Assembly (NCBI RefSeq): GCF_001043895.1
Contig: NZ_JTHF01000189.1
Coordinates: forward strand, 1 to 34,316
Direction of reading: 5' to 3'
DNA length: 34,316 nucleotides
DNA from: Methylobacterium indicum
GTDB lineage: Bacteria > Pseudomonadota > Alphaproteobacteria > Rhizobiales > Beijerinckiaceae
Shown here: piece after piece, positions 1-6,679 of the stretch
Position numbering within the stretch: position 1 is the stretch's first letter
Layout of the letters: every line of letters begins with the position of its first letter
Translations under genes and position numbers: made by a program
Notes under the pieces: generated by a model
What the model was told of the DNA's origin: nothing
The model's database searches: none
Seen by the model: only the letters and a program-made list of their open reading frames with translations

Positions 1-232
1 GCGGTACGCCCCGCGCCGGCGCGCGCCTCGCGGCTTCGAGCCGCCGATGGACGACGTATTGGTGCACGGTCATGCCGGTTTCGGCCTTGAACAGCCGCAT
101 GACGTGGAACTCGCTCAGGCCGACCTGAGCGGCGACCTCCGCGATCGCCAGACGGCGGTCGAGGTTGCCGATGATGTCGTCGGTCCCTTGTTGGATCAGG
201 TTCTCGCTCTGACGGAACGAGCCGTACGGCAT
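1..232 (-). CDS. AraC-family transcriptional regulator, C-terminal part missing (window edge)
   Basis: The minus strand reads from an ATG at 232 to the window start without a stop, giving about 77 residues. The sequence resembles the start of an AraC/XylS DNA-binding domain: a first helix-turn-helix (LAIAEVAAQVGLSEFHVMRLF, split here around residues 33-53) followed by FKAETGMTVHQYV and the start of the linker helix. In family members two such helix-turn-helix motifs bind DNA. The second motif would lie beyond the window. Starting directly with the DNA-binding domain suggests a short regulator without a large N-terminal sensor, or a start further upstream. It diverges from the DAHP synthase gene, but nothing shows that it controls that gene. 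Confidence 0.7.
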   Translation of the reverse strand, partial: MPYGSFRQSENLIQQGTDDIIGNLDRRLAIAEVAAQVGLSEFHVMRLFKAETGMTVHQYVVHRRLEAARRAPARGVP

Positions 233-344
233 GACCCGAAATCACGAGGAGCGACCCCCTCGCGCGACGGCCCAAACCCCCCTATAAGCCCGGCTTCCGC
301 GACCGACCTGACCGGTTATCGAAGAGGTGCGGTAGGAGAGGACG

Positions 345-1727
345 ATGAGCGAGCGTTGGACCCCCACGAGCTGGCGGCGGCTGCCGATTCAGCAGGTCCC
401 GGATTATCCGGATTCCGCGGCCCTTTCGGCGGTGGAGCGGCAGCTCGCGAGCTTTCCTCCGCTGGTCTTTGCCGGTGAGGCGCGCAAGCTGAAGCAGAAC
501 CTCGCCAAGGTCGCGGCCGGCGAGGCGTTCCTGCTTCAGGGCGGCGACTGCGCCGAGAGCTTCGACGAACATTCCGCCGACAACATCCGCGATTTCTTCC
601 GCGTCTTCCTGCAGATGGCGCTGGTGCTGACCTTCGCGGGCGGCTCTCCGGTGGTGAAGGTCGGGCGCATCGCCGGTCAGTTCGCCAAGCCGCGTTCCTC
701 GCCGGTCGAGACCGTCGACGGCGTGGCGCTGCCGAGCTATCGCGGCGATATCGTCAACGGCATCGGCTTCACGGAGGCCGAGCGGGTGCCGAACCCGAAC
801 CGCCAGACCGAGGCCTATCGCCAGTCGGCGGCGACGCTGAACCTGCTGCGCGCCTTCGCGACCGGCGGCTACGCCAACCTCGAGAACGCGCATCGCTGGA
901 TGCTCGGCTTCGTCAAGGACTCGCCCCAGTCCTCGGCCTATGCCGACCTGGCGCAGCGCATGACCGAGACCCTCGACTTCATGCGGGCGATCGGCATCAA
1001 CCCGGAGACGCACCAGGAGGTGCGCCAGACCGATTTCTTCACCAGCCACGAGGCGCTGCTGCTCGGCTACGAGGAGGCCCTGACCCGGGTCGATTCCACG
1101 AGCGGCGACTGGTACGCCACGTCGGGCCACATGCTGTGGATCGGCGACCGCACCCGCCAGGCCGACCACGCTCACATCGAGTTCGCCCGGGGCATCAAGA
1201 ACCCGATCGGCCTCAAATGCGGGCCGTCGCTGAAGGCCGACGACCTGATCAGGCTCGTGGACGTGCTGAACCCGACGAATGAGGCCGGCCGCCTGACCCT
1301 GATCTGCCGCTTCGGCGCCGACAAGGTCGGCGACCACCTCCCGGCGCTCGTCCGGGCGGTGGAGCGCGAGGGCCGCAAGGTCGTATGGTCCTGCGACCCG
1401 ATGCACGGCAACACCGTGACGGCGAGCGGCTACAAGACCCGGCCGTTCGAGCGGGTGATGAAGGAGATCCAGGGCTTCTTCGACATCCACCAAGCGGAAG
1501 GGACGCATGCCGGCGGCATCCACCTCGAGATGACGGGCAAGAACGTCACCGAGTGCACCGGCGGCGCCCGGGCGCTGACGGCGGACGACCTGCGCGACCG
1601 CTACCACACCTATTGCGACCCGCGCCTCAACGCCGAGCAGGCGCTCGAGGTGGCCTTCCTGACTGCCGACCTCGTCAAGCGCGAGCGCAAGCAGCACGAG
1701 CATCCCCGGATCGAGGCCGCCGAGTAG
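345..1727 (+). CDS. aroG: Class II 3-deoxy-D-arabino-heptulosonate 7-phosphate (DAHP) synthase
   Basis: This cytosolic enzyme condenses phosphoenolpyruvate and erythrose 4-phosphate, the first step of the shikimate pathway to aromatic amino acids. The 460-residue length fits the plant-type (class II) family. Visible family motifs are GGDCAE at residues 66-71 (metal-binding Cys), [31 protein letters not shown] and [18 protein letters not shown], which carry the substrate and metal ligands. The start is supported by a purine-rich Shine-Dalgarno stretch (about 331-340) before the ATG. The gene stands alone, with a strong terminator 29 bases downstream. Class II enzymes are also called aroF or phzC in other organisms, so the symbol is less certain than the function. 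Confidence 0.97.
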   Translation: MSERWTPTSWRRLPIQQVPDYPDSAALSAVERQLASFPPLVFAGEARKLKQNLAKVAAGEAFLLQGGDCAESFDEHSADNIRDFFRVFLQMALVLTFAGGSPVVKVGRIAGQFAKPRSSPVETVDGVALPSYRGDIVNGIGFTEAERVPNPNRQTEAYRQSAATLNLLRAFATGGYANLENAHRWMLGFVKDSPQSSAYADLAQRMTETLDFMRAIGINPETHQEVRQTDFFTSHEALLLGYEEALTRVDSTSGDWYATSGHMLWIGDRTRQADHAHIEFARGIKNPIGLKCGPSLKADDLIRLVDVLNPTNEAGRLTLICRFGADKVGDHLPALVRAVEREGRKVVWSCDPMHGNTVTASGYKTRPFERVMKEIQGFFDIHQAEGTHAGGIHLEMTGKNVTECTGGARALTADDLRDRYHTYCDPRLNAEQALEVAFLTADLVKRERKQHEHPRIEAAE

Positions 1728-1755
1728 GCGTCTCGTTCCGTCGCGATGTTGCAAG

Positions 1756-1801
1756 GCCCGGGAGGGGCGCCGCCGGCCGGTGGTGTCCGTCCCGGGCTTT
1801 T
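1756..1801 (+). terminator. Rho-independent terminator of the DAHP synthase gene
   Basis: An 8-bp perfect stem (GCCCGGGA at 1756-1763 with TCCCGGGC at 1790-1797) encloses a GC-rich loop and is followed by four T residues. It begins 29 bases after the DAHP synthase stop codon. Confidence 0.75.
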
Positions 1802-1987
1802 CGCGTCCAGCGATGATCTTCCGCGCCCTGTCCGGCCGTAAGCCGCGGTGCCGTACGTGAATGTCCCGGCACGGGCCAACGCACCCCTTGCCCACCCGTG
1901 AGGCCAAAGCCGGACGATCACTTCCGGATACTGTCTCACGAGCCTTTTCGGCGCTTGAACGACGCCGATTTCCGCATCGCGAAGCGA

Positions 1988-2326
1988 TCAGGCGGACATC
2001 GTATGACGCGATGGATATCCGAGTGGCCGGTCGAACGCGATTCCCGCGAACTCACCACGCCGCCATACGAGCCGGACACGACGTGTGATCTCGGCGTGCC
2101 GGGTGACGATCCAGAAGCGATCCGTGAGCGCATAACGGGGAGACAAGCCGATTCTGGCGCCCCCATCCGAGAGATCGCGGATGACGCAGGGGATATGGTC
2201 GTAGAGCGACAGCAGGATCGTTGCCGGCATCGAGGTGACGTAGCGGGGATGGCGCCTCGCATCCGGCTCGGGAGATTCCGGAGCGTCGTTCCTGTCTCCG
2301 CTCGCCATGGCCGAGTCGGCGTTCAT
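1988..2326 (-). CDS. PilZ-domain protein (probable cyclic-di-GMP receptor)
   Basis: This 112-residue protein carries both PilZ signatures: an RRxxR motif (R24, R25, R28) and a DxSxxG motif (D51-L-S-D-G-G56). In PilZ domains these bind cyclic-di-GMP. The remaining residues form the expected small beta barrel (RRVRLVWRRGEFAGIAF). There is no second domain, so it is a stand-alone PilZ protein of the type common in alphaproteobacteria, where such proteins act on motility, polysaccharide or cell-cycle targets. The target here is unknown. The Shine-Dalgarno before 2326 is weak, and an internal ATG at 2308 (MASGDRN) is an alternative start. The upstream DNA is AT-rich with a palindrome. Confidence 0.85.
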   Translation of the reverse strand: MNADSAMASGDRNDAPESPEPDARRHPRYVTSMPATILLSLYDHIPCVIRDLSDGGARIGLSPRYALTDRFWIVTRHAEITRRVRLVWRRGEFAGIAFDRPLGYPSRHTMSA

Positions 2327-2380
2327 TTCATCTGCGTCCCGTGTTTCGTCGGAACGGCGTCTACCACAGCTGCTCCGCTC

Positions 2381-2397
2381 TATTACCTTGGGTAATA
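2381..2397. promoter_or_regulatory. Perfect 7-bp inverted repeat upstream of the PilZ gene, possible operator
   Basis: TATTACC and GGTAATA flank a 3-base spacer (TTG), 55 bases upstream of the PilZ start codon on its transcribed side. It lies in an AT-rich patch where a promoter would be expected. The binding protein is not identifiable from sequence. Confidence 0.4.
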
Positions 2398-2922
2398 AGA
2401 TATATCGGCTTCATAAAAACCGCATGTCATTTGTCGGTTAAGATATATTTACGCGTATTCGCGATATGCAACAAGGCATAGGTCGATTTTTATCTCCGAA
2501 GGTCTAGGTCGGAACATTGTAGGATTATGTCCGAGTGCTTGATCTCTCGACGCGTGGAGCACGGTTCGCGACCCTGAGGGATGCGCATGCCGGGAGATCG
2601 ACGTTCCGGGATGGGCCGGCCCTTGTTCCGGACGAATTCAGCGCAGCGGAAGGAGATCGGGGAAAGACGGATGGCTGACGAGAGGCCGAGGGCCGGGCGG
2701 ACCGCATCCAAGTCGTGTCGTGTACCGTGCGCATGGAGGAACGACACGGTTGGATCTCCGGGCGATCGACGCGGCCTTGGTCCGGGGGACGGTGCGCGTG
2801 CCCTCCGAAGGGGGGCGGCCTACAGATCCAGACGGCGGCCCGGAACCCCGAGCCTTGGACTCTCCGCACGTCTCCCGTCACGGTCCGGCCGAGAGGCTCG
2901 AACGGATGACCGACACCGCGGC

Positions 2923-2951
2923 TTGCGCCCGGACCGAACCGTCGCTATACA
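2923..2951 (+). promoter_or_regulatory. Sigma-70-type promoter of tRNA-Glu
   Basis: A -35 box TTGCGC (2923-2928) and a -10 box TATACA (2946-2951) are separated by exactly 17 bases. The mature tRNA 5' end lies 21 bases after the -10 box, so initiation would fall a few bases before the tRNA. Confidence 0.65.
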
Positions 2952-2971
2952 GCCGCCATCCCGCCGGGACA

Positions 2972-3047
2972 GCTCCCATCGTCTAGCGGTCTAGGACGTC
3001 GCCCTCTCACGGCGAAAACAGGGGTTCGAGTCCCCTTGGGAGCGCCA
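2972..3047 (+). tRNA. tRNA-Glu (anticodon CTC), CCA encoded
   Basis: The full cloverleaf can be drawn. The acceptor stem is GCTCCCA paired with TGGGAGC, the discriminator base is G, and an encoded CCA ends at 3047. The anticodon arm TCGCC-CTCTCAC-GGCGA gives anticodon CTC, which reads GAG codons. The T arm AGGGG-TTCGAGT-CCCCT is intact, and the D arm region ATCGTCTAGCGGTCTAGGAC matches the usual tRNA-Glu form. No integrated element or tRNA-3'-end repeat was seen beside it. Confidence 0.97.
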
Positions 3048-3068
3048 ACTCTTCGAAGAGTTGTTTTT
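3047..3068 (+). terminator. Rho-independent terminator of tRNA-Glu
   Basis: The 7-bp stem AACTCTT/AAGAGTT with a CG turn is followed by GTTTTT. It starts at the last base of the tRNA CCA end, so the transcript is a single short tRNA precursor. Confidence 0.85.
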
Positions 3069-3071
3069 GGC

Positions 3072-3116
3072 CGCGGGTTCATCTTCGAGATCGTGAAACG
3101 GCTGCGTGAACCCGCG
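3072..3116. repeat. 10-bp inverted repeat after the tRNA terminator
   Basis: CGCGGGTTCA (3072-3081) and TGAACCCGCG (3107-3116) are perfect complements with a 25-base spacer. There is no T run. The rest of the 3048-3350 gap shows no gene that can be supported. Confidence 0.5.
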
Positions 3117-3350
3117 TCGAGGGCGAACGCAGATGCCGTCCGCTCGCCGTATTCCGGCCCGCGGAGATCCCCCTGCCGCGCGTCGAACGGCGTCCCGCCG
3201 GCGGGCAGCGCCCGCCTGCCCCAGCGGCGGAGACGCGTCCATAGCTCACCGGTACTAATGGGCGCCGCCGACGCGGCAGGCTATTCGGTCGCGGTCCGAT
3301 GGATCGCTCCGGGTGCGGGGCGAAGCCGGATCGCGGGAGGGAGCCTGGAC

Positions 3351-3695
3351 ATGACCTGCCAGCCACGCCAGTCGGCGATCGTCCTCGCGGCGGTGCTGCT
3401 TCTGTCCGGACCGTCGCGGGCTCAGGTCATCGACCCCCGGGACGACGCGGCCGTCGTCACGGCGAGCGGCCAGTCCACCGCCATCGCGATGGCCTGCGGC
3501 AAGATCGATCACGCGGCCGCGGCCTTGCGGCGGGCCGACCTGCAGAAGCGCTTCGCGTCCAAGGGGATGGCTGCAGCGACCTTCGCTCGCCTCTACGACA
3601 CGGCCGTCGACGGCATGACCGCGACCACGAAAGCGAATCCGGCCGCGACCAAAGCAGGCTGCGAGCGGCTCGGCAGGCTCGGGGCCGAGCCGTAG
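3351..3695 (+). CDS. Small exported protein of unknown function
   Basis: The 114-residue product begins with a Sec signal peptide: a charged start, a hydrophobic core (AIVLAAVLLLSG, about residues 9-20) and a likely signal-peptidase I site after SRA at about residue 24. The mature part is about 90 residues, helical in character, with two cysteines (in MACGK and AGCER) that could form a disulfide. ATG at 3351 was chosen over an in-frame upstream start because a GGGAGGGA ribosome site precedes it and the upstream extension has no signal sequence. I do not recognise the family. The next exported-protein gene follows 69 bases later on the same strand. Confidence 0.65.
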   Translation: MTCQPRQSAIVLAAVLLLSGPSRAQVIDPRDDAAVVTASGQSTAIAMACGKIDHAAAALRRADLQKRFASKGMAAATFARLYDTAVDGMTATTKANPAATKAGCERLGRLGAEP

Positions 3696-3764
3696 CGGTT
3701 GCGCCCCTTGTCCGATCGCCGGCGGCTCGGACGCGCGTCACGATGCAGGAAGGATCAGGATCAC

Positions 3765-4241
3765 ATGCGCCGCTCAGCTCTTCTCCCGTTCCTGATGCTG
3801 TCCACGGCAGCCCTGGCCGAGGGACAGCCCTCGCTGATCTGGCTCGACATGCCGCGCGGCAAGGTCTCGATCGAGATCAACGGGGTCGAGGGCAACGAGA
3901 ACGGCCACGGCCTCGTCGTCCATGCCGGCGGCGACAAGGAGGCCCTGATCGACAGCGAATCCCTGCCCGATGTCGTGACGAAATCGGGCGACAGCGTCCT
4001 GTTGCGGGTGTTCACCGGCGGCAATGCCTGCCCGGCCATGTATGCGTGGTTGACCTACGACCGCGAGGGCCTGCGTGCGACGCCGACCTTCGGAACCTGC
4101 GCGGAGGACGGCGAGCTGGTCCCGGGCACGGGCCACCCGGCCTTCGTCCTCGACAAGCTCGGCAACGGGCCGGGCAAGATTCGCTACGACTTCGACGGCA
4201 GAACCGTTCGTGAGACCCCGATCCGGGCCGGCCGGACGTAG
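3765..4241 (+). CDS. Exported protein of unknown function
   Basis: The 158-residue protein begins with a short signal peptide (MRRSALLPFLMLSTAALA, cleavage after ALA near residue 18). The rest is rich in beta-forming segments (SLIWLDMPRGKVSIEING, GLVVHAGGD, DSVLLRVFTGG), with two cysteines in NACPAMYAW and FGTCAEDG. It is probably a small periplasmic beta-sheet protein held by one disulfide. A ribosome site (AGGAAGGATCAGGA) sits just before ATG 3765; an in-frame start at 3699 would add a non-signal extension. The family is not recognised. It may share a transcript with the exported protein upstream. Confidence 0.68.
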   Translation: MRRSALLPFLMLSTAALAEGQPSLIWLDMPRGKVSIEINGVEGNENGHGLVVHAGGDKEALIDSESLPDVVTKSGDSVLLRVFTGGNACPAMYAWLTYDREGLRATPTFGTCAEDGELVPGTGHPAFVLDKLGNGPGKIRYDFDGRTVRETPIRAGRT

Positions 4242-4285
4242 CGGTTCGACCCGCATGCCGGTGGGCGTCGGGCCCGCCGCGGGCC

Positions 4286-4426
4286 TCAATACTCCACGAA
4301 TTCGCCGAGCTGGCCGGCAAGGCGGTAGGCGCGCTCGCGGGTGAGACCGCGCAGGATCACCCGGGTGTCGCTGTAGAGCGTGAAGGTGCCGTCCGCGTCG
4401 GCCTGGATGCGAATGCCCTCATGCAT
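4286..4426 (-). CDS. 46-residue protein of unknown function
   Basis: The reading frame MHEGIRIQADADGTFTLYSD continues to GLTRERAYRLAGQLGEFVEY. A GAGGGAG ribosome site lies 10 bases upstream of ATG 4426, which favours this start over an upstream in-frame one at 4516. The sequence suggests a beta hairpin followed by a helix. It is convergent with the exported-protein gene at 3765-4241. A short stretch of this gene reappears as an exact 24-bp match at 8066-8089, in a non-coding remnant. Confidence 0.6.
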   Translation of the reverse strand: MHEGIRIQADADGTFTLYSDTRVILRGLTRERAYRLAGQLGEFVEY

Positions 4427-4647
4427 GTTGTCGGCGCTCCCTCGCGTAGGCTTGGCACCCGTCGGGATGCGGGGGGAAACGCGCGACGGGGCGGCCGGAT
4501 ACGGACCCGGCAACACTTTTTTAAATCCCGGCTTCCGGAAAAAAGAGACGGTTCGTCGGAACCTTCACCGTTGGAAGATTCTTTTAAGGGACCCGCTCAA
4601 CGGGCCGGCCTCGCCGCAGGGAGGGGCCGTGCAGAGGAGACACCAAG

Positions 4648-4911
4648 ATGAAGAAGATGACCCTGGGCCTCGCGGCCGCGGCCGTTCTCGGCAGCCTCAC
4701 CTTCGGCATCGGCGCGGCCTCCGCCGCCCCGGCGAGCCCGGCCGGCATCCAGGCCGCCCCCATGGTGGAAACGGTGCAGATGACCCGCGGGGAGCGCCGG
4801 ATGATGCGCCACCACCGCATGCACCGCCACATGATGCATCGCCGCCATATGATGCACCGCCGGCACATGATGCGGCACCGCATGATGCACCGCCACATGC
4901 ACCGCATGTAA
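4648..4911 (+). CDS. Exported protein with a pure His/Met/Arg tail
   Basis: Residues 1-26 form a Sec signal peptide (MKKMTLGLAAAAVLGS with cleavage after ASA). A short linker follows, and residues 50-87 consist only of Arg (13), Met (13) and His (12), in repeats such as RRHMMH. Met/His-rich tails of this kind in periplasmic proteins often bind copper or other soft metals. The many arginines are unusual for a plain metal chaperone and could also suit an anionic partner. ATG 4648 is preceded by AGAGGAGA. A strong terminator follows 9 bases after the stop, so it is a single-gene transcript. Function is inferred only from composition. Confidence 0.75.
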   Translation: MKKMTLGLAAAAVLGSLTFGIGAASAAPASPAGIQAAPMVETVQMTRGERRMMRHHRMHRHMMHRRHMMHRRHMMRHRMMHRHMHRM

Positions 4912-4919
4912 CGAATTCC

Positions 4920-4955
4920 GCTCCGCCCGGTCCTCGGACCGGGCGGAGCTTTTTT
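4920..4955 (+). terminator. Rho-independent terminator of the His/Met/Arg protein gene
   Basis: A perfect 14-bp stem (4920-4933 with 4936-4949) closes on a 2-base TC turn and is followed by six T residues. It is one of the strongest terminators in the window. Confidence 0.92.
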
Positions 4956-4962
4956 GGGGGCC

Positions 4963-6186
4963 TCAGTACGGCCGGTTGGCGAAGGCCGGCTTGCCGGCGA
5001 GGATGCGCTCGTCGACCTGGCGCACGTCGCGCAGGCCGCACATCGCCATCGTGACGTCGAGCTCCTTGCGGATGATGTCGAGGCACTGGGTCACGCCCGC
5101 CTCGCCGCCGGCCCCGAGCCCGTACAGGAAGGCGCGGCCGATGAAGACGCCGTGCGCCCCGAGCGCCAGCGCCTTGATGACGTCCTGCCCCGAGCGGATG
5201 CCGCCATCCATCAGGACCTCGATCCGGTCGCCCACCGTCCGGACGATCTCGGGCAGGGCCTCGATCGACGAGATCGCCCCGTCGAGCTGGCGGCCGCCGT
5301 GATTCGAGACGATCATCGCCTCGGCGCCGCTCTGCGCGGCCAGCTCCGCATCCTCGGGATCAAGGATCCCCTTCAGGATCAGCTTGCCGCCCCAGCGGTC
5401 GCGGATGCGCTTGACGTCGTCCCAGTTCAGGCGGGGATCGAACTGCTCGGCGGTCCAGGACGAGAGCGAGCGCAGGTCCCCCACCCCTTGCGCGTGCCCG
5501 ACGATGTTGCGGAAGGTGCGCCGCTGCGTGCGCAGCATGTTGAGGCACCAGCGCGGCTTCGTCGCCAGGTTGACGATGTTGGGGATCGTCATCCGGGGCG
5601 GGGTCGAGAGGCCGTTCTTCACGTCCTTGTGGCGCTGGCCCAGGATCTGGAGGTCGAGGGTGAGCACCAGCGCCGAGCATTGCGCCGCCTTGGCGCGGTC
5701 GATCAGCCGGTCGATGAAGTCCCGGTCGCGCATCACGTAGAGCTGGAACCAGAACGGGGCGTCGGTGTTCTCGGCCACGTCCTCGATCGAGCAGATGCTC
5801 ATGGTCGAGAGCGTGAACGGCACGCCGGCCTTGGCGGCGGCGCGGGCGGCCAGGATCTCGCCGTCGGCGTGCTGCATCCCCGTCAGGCCGGTCGGCGCCA
5901 GCGCCACCGGCATGCTCACCGGCTGGCCCGCCATGGTGCTGGCGAGCGTGCGGTTCGTCATGTCGACGGCGACGCGCTGGCGCAGCTTGATCCGGGAGAA
6001 ATCGTCCTCGTTCGCCCGGTAGGTGCCCTCCGTGTACGAACCGGAATCGGCGTAATCGTAAAACATCCGCGGCACCCGCCGCTCGGCGAGCACCCGCAGG
6101 TCCTCGATGCAGGTGACGGGGCCGCCCGCGAAGAACCGCGACGCCCAGGATGGCGGCCGCGACGAGGGCATTCGGGTGGCTTGCAT
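4963..6186 (-). CDS. lldD: FMN-dependent L-lactate dehydrogenase
   Basis: This flavoenzyme oxidises L-lactate (or a related 2-hydroxyacid) to pyruvate and passes electrons to the respiratory chain. The 407-residue TIM-barrel protein has the family landmarks: the active-site Tyr region FYDYADSGS (42-50), FQLY (147-150), LTLDLQILGQRHKDVKNG with the conserved Arg, LKG Lys272, and SNHGGRQ with catalytic His296 and substrate Arg299, then DGGIRSG and GRAFLYGLGAGG for FMN phosphate binding. Possible starts are ATG 6186, ATG 6225 and GTG 6255; 6186 fits the usual family N-terminus but none has a strong ribosome site. Nearby family members oxidise glycolate or mandelate, so the substrate is likely but not proven. 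Just upstream lies a broken antiporter fragment. Confidence 0.92.
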   Translation of the reverse strand: MQATRMPSSRPPSWASRFFAGGPVTCIEDLRVLAERRVPRMFYDYADSGSYTEGTYRANEDDFSRIKLRQRVAVDMTNRTLASTMAGQPVSMPVALAPTGLTGMQHADGEILAARAAAKAGVPFTLSTMSICSIEDVAENTDAPFWFQLYVMRDRDFIDRLIDRAKAAQCSALVLTLDLQILGQRHKDVKNGLSTPPRMTIPNIVNLATKPRWCLNMLRTQRRTFRNIVGHAQGVGDLRSLSSWTAEQFDPRLNWDDVKRIRDRWGGKLILKGILDPEDAELAAQSGAEAMIVSNHGGRQLDGAISSIEALPEIVRTVGDRIEVLMDGGIRSGQDVIKALALGAHGVFIGRAFLYGLGAGGEAGVTQCLDIIRKELDVTMAMCGLRDVRQVDERILAGKPAFANRPY

Positions 6187-6334
6187 GGCGTCTCGCTCGT
6201 GCGTCTGTTCTGGCGCGCGGGTCATCGCTCCGCGCGCGGGCTTATTGGGCCTCACCTGTCCGAAATACCCTCAACCGTTCCGGTCTGACCATCGTTTTTG
6301 CCCTGCGCCCGGCGCGGCCCGCCCGCGCGGGAAT

Positions 6335-6527
6335 CTACGGGACCACCTCGTCCCGCGGCGTCGCGCTCAGTTCGGTCCCCTCGAGTTCTTCCTCCAGGCG
6401 GAAGAACGCGTCGTCGCCGATCTCGCCGCGGTCGCGCAGGTCCAGAATGACGCCGCGGGCGGCCGCCGATCTCGCCGCGGTCGCGCAGGTCCAGAATGAC
6501 GCCGCGGGCGGCCTCGACGGCGCGATG
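6335..6527 (-). pseudogene. Broken duplicate of the antiporter gene 3' end
   Basis: The minus strand encodes the antiporter C-terminus again: RGVILDLRDRGEIGDDAFF, then RLEEELEGTELSATPRDEVVP and a TAG stop at 6335-6337. It matches 8184-8320 closely, with only a few substitutions outside one internal duplication. The 49-bp tandem duplication at 6416-6513 shifts the frame, so the fragment cannot be read through, and no upstream part of the gene is present. It is a gene remnant lying between lldD and the radical SAM gene. Confidence 0.88.
6416..6513. repeat. 49-bp perfect tandem duplication
   Basis: Two adjacent copies (6416-6464 and 6465-6513) are identical, each beginning GCCGATCTCGCCGCGG. The intact antiporter gene at 8177-9727 has this segment only once. 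Because 49 is not a multiple of three, the duplication breaks the frame. Identity of the two units suggests a recent slippage or unequal exchange. Confidence 0.92.
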
Positions 6528-6679
6528 GCAACGGATTGTGTGGCTGAACTCCTCACCGGTTCCGGGTGCCCGAGTCGATGCGGCCCATTCGTGACTTGCC
6601 GGCCACACATGGGGTATGAAAAATACCGTAAAAACCTCTCAAGAACAGCAAATACCCGCCAAATTCGGGAGGAATCGTC

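Larger units (their letters stand above)
2327..2971. other. Non-coding stretch between the PilZ gene and tRNA-Glu
   Basis: No convincing gene was found here. Open frames exist on both strands (for example 2671-2994 plus, 2525-2881 minus), but their products are Arg-rich low-information translations, and the plus-strand one runs into the tRNA. The first 170 bases are strikingly AT-rich for this genome and hold a palindrome (2381-2397) and a 10-bp direct repeat, TAAGATATAT, at 2396-2405 and 2439-2448. The tRNA promoter sits at the far end. Confidence 0.6.

Noticed and set aside
282..1907. A 541-codon open frame antisense to the DAHP synthase gene
   Set aside because: The opposite strand encodes a complete, motif-rich enzyme; this frame has no recognisable domain.
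2671..2994. A possible small gene before tRNA-Glu with a fair ribosome site
   Set aside because: The product is Arg/Ser/Pro-rich low-information sequence and its end runs into the tRNA gene.
2972..3120. tRNA-Glu as an attachment site for an integrated element
   Set aside because: No integrase gene and no second copy of the tRNA 3' end were found in the window.
4558..4590. GGAAC-type promoter (general stress sigma factor EcfG) before the His/Met/Arg protein gene
   Set aside because: The -35-like GGAAC is present, but no matching GTT -10 element lies at the required distance.
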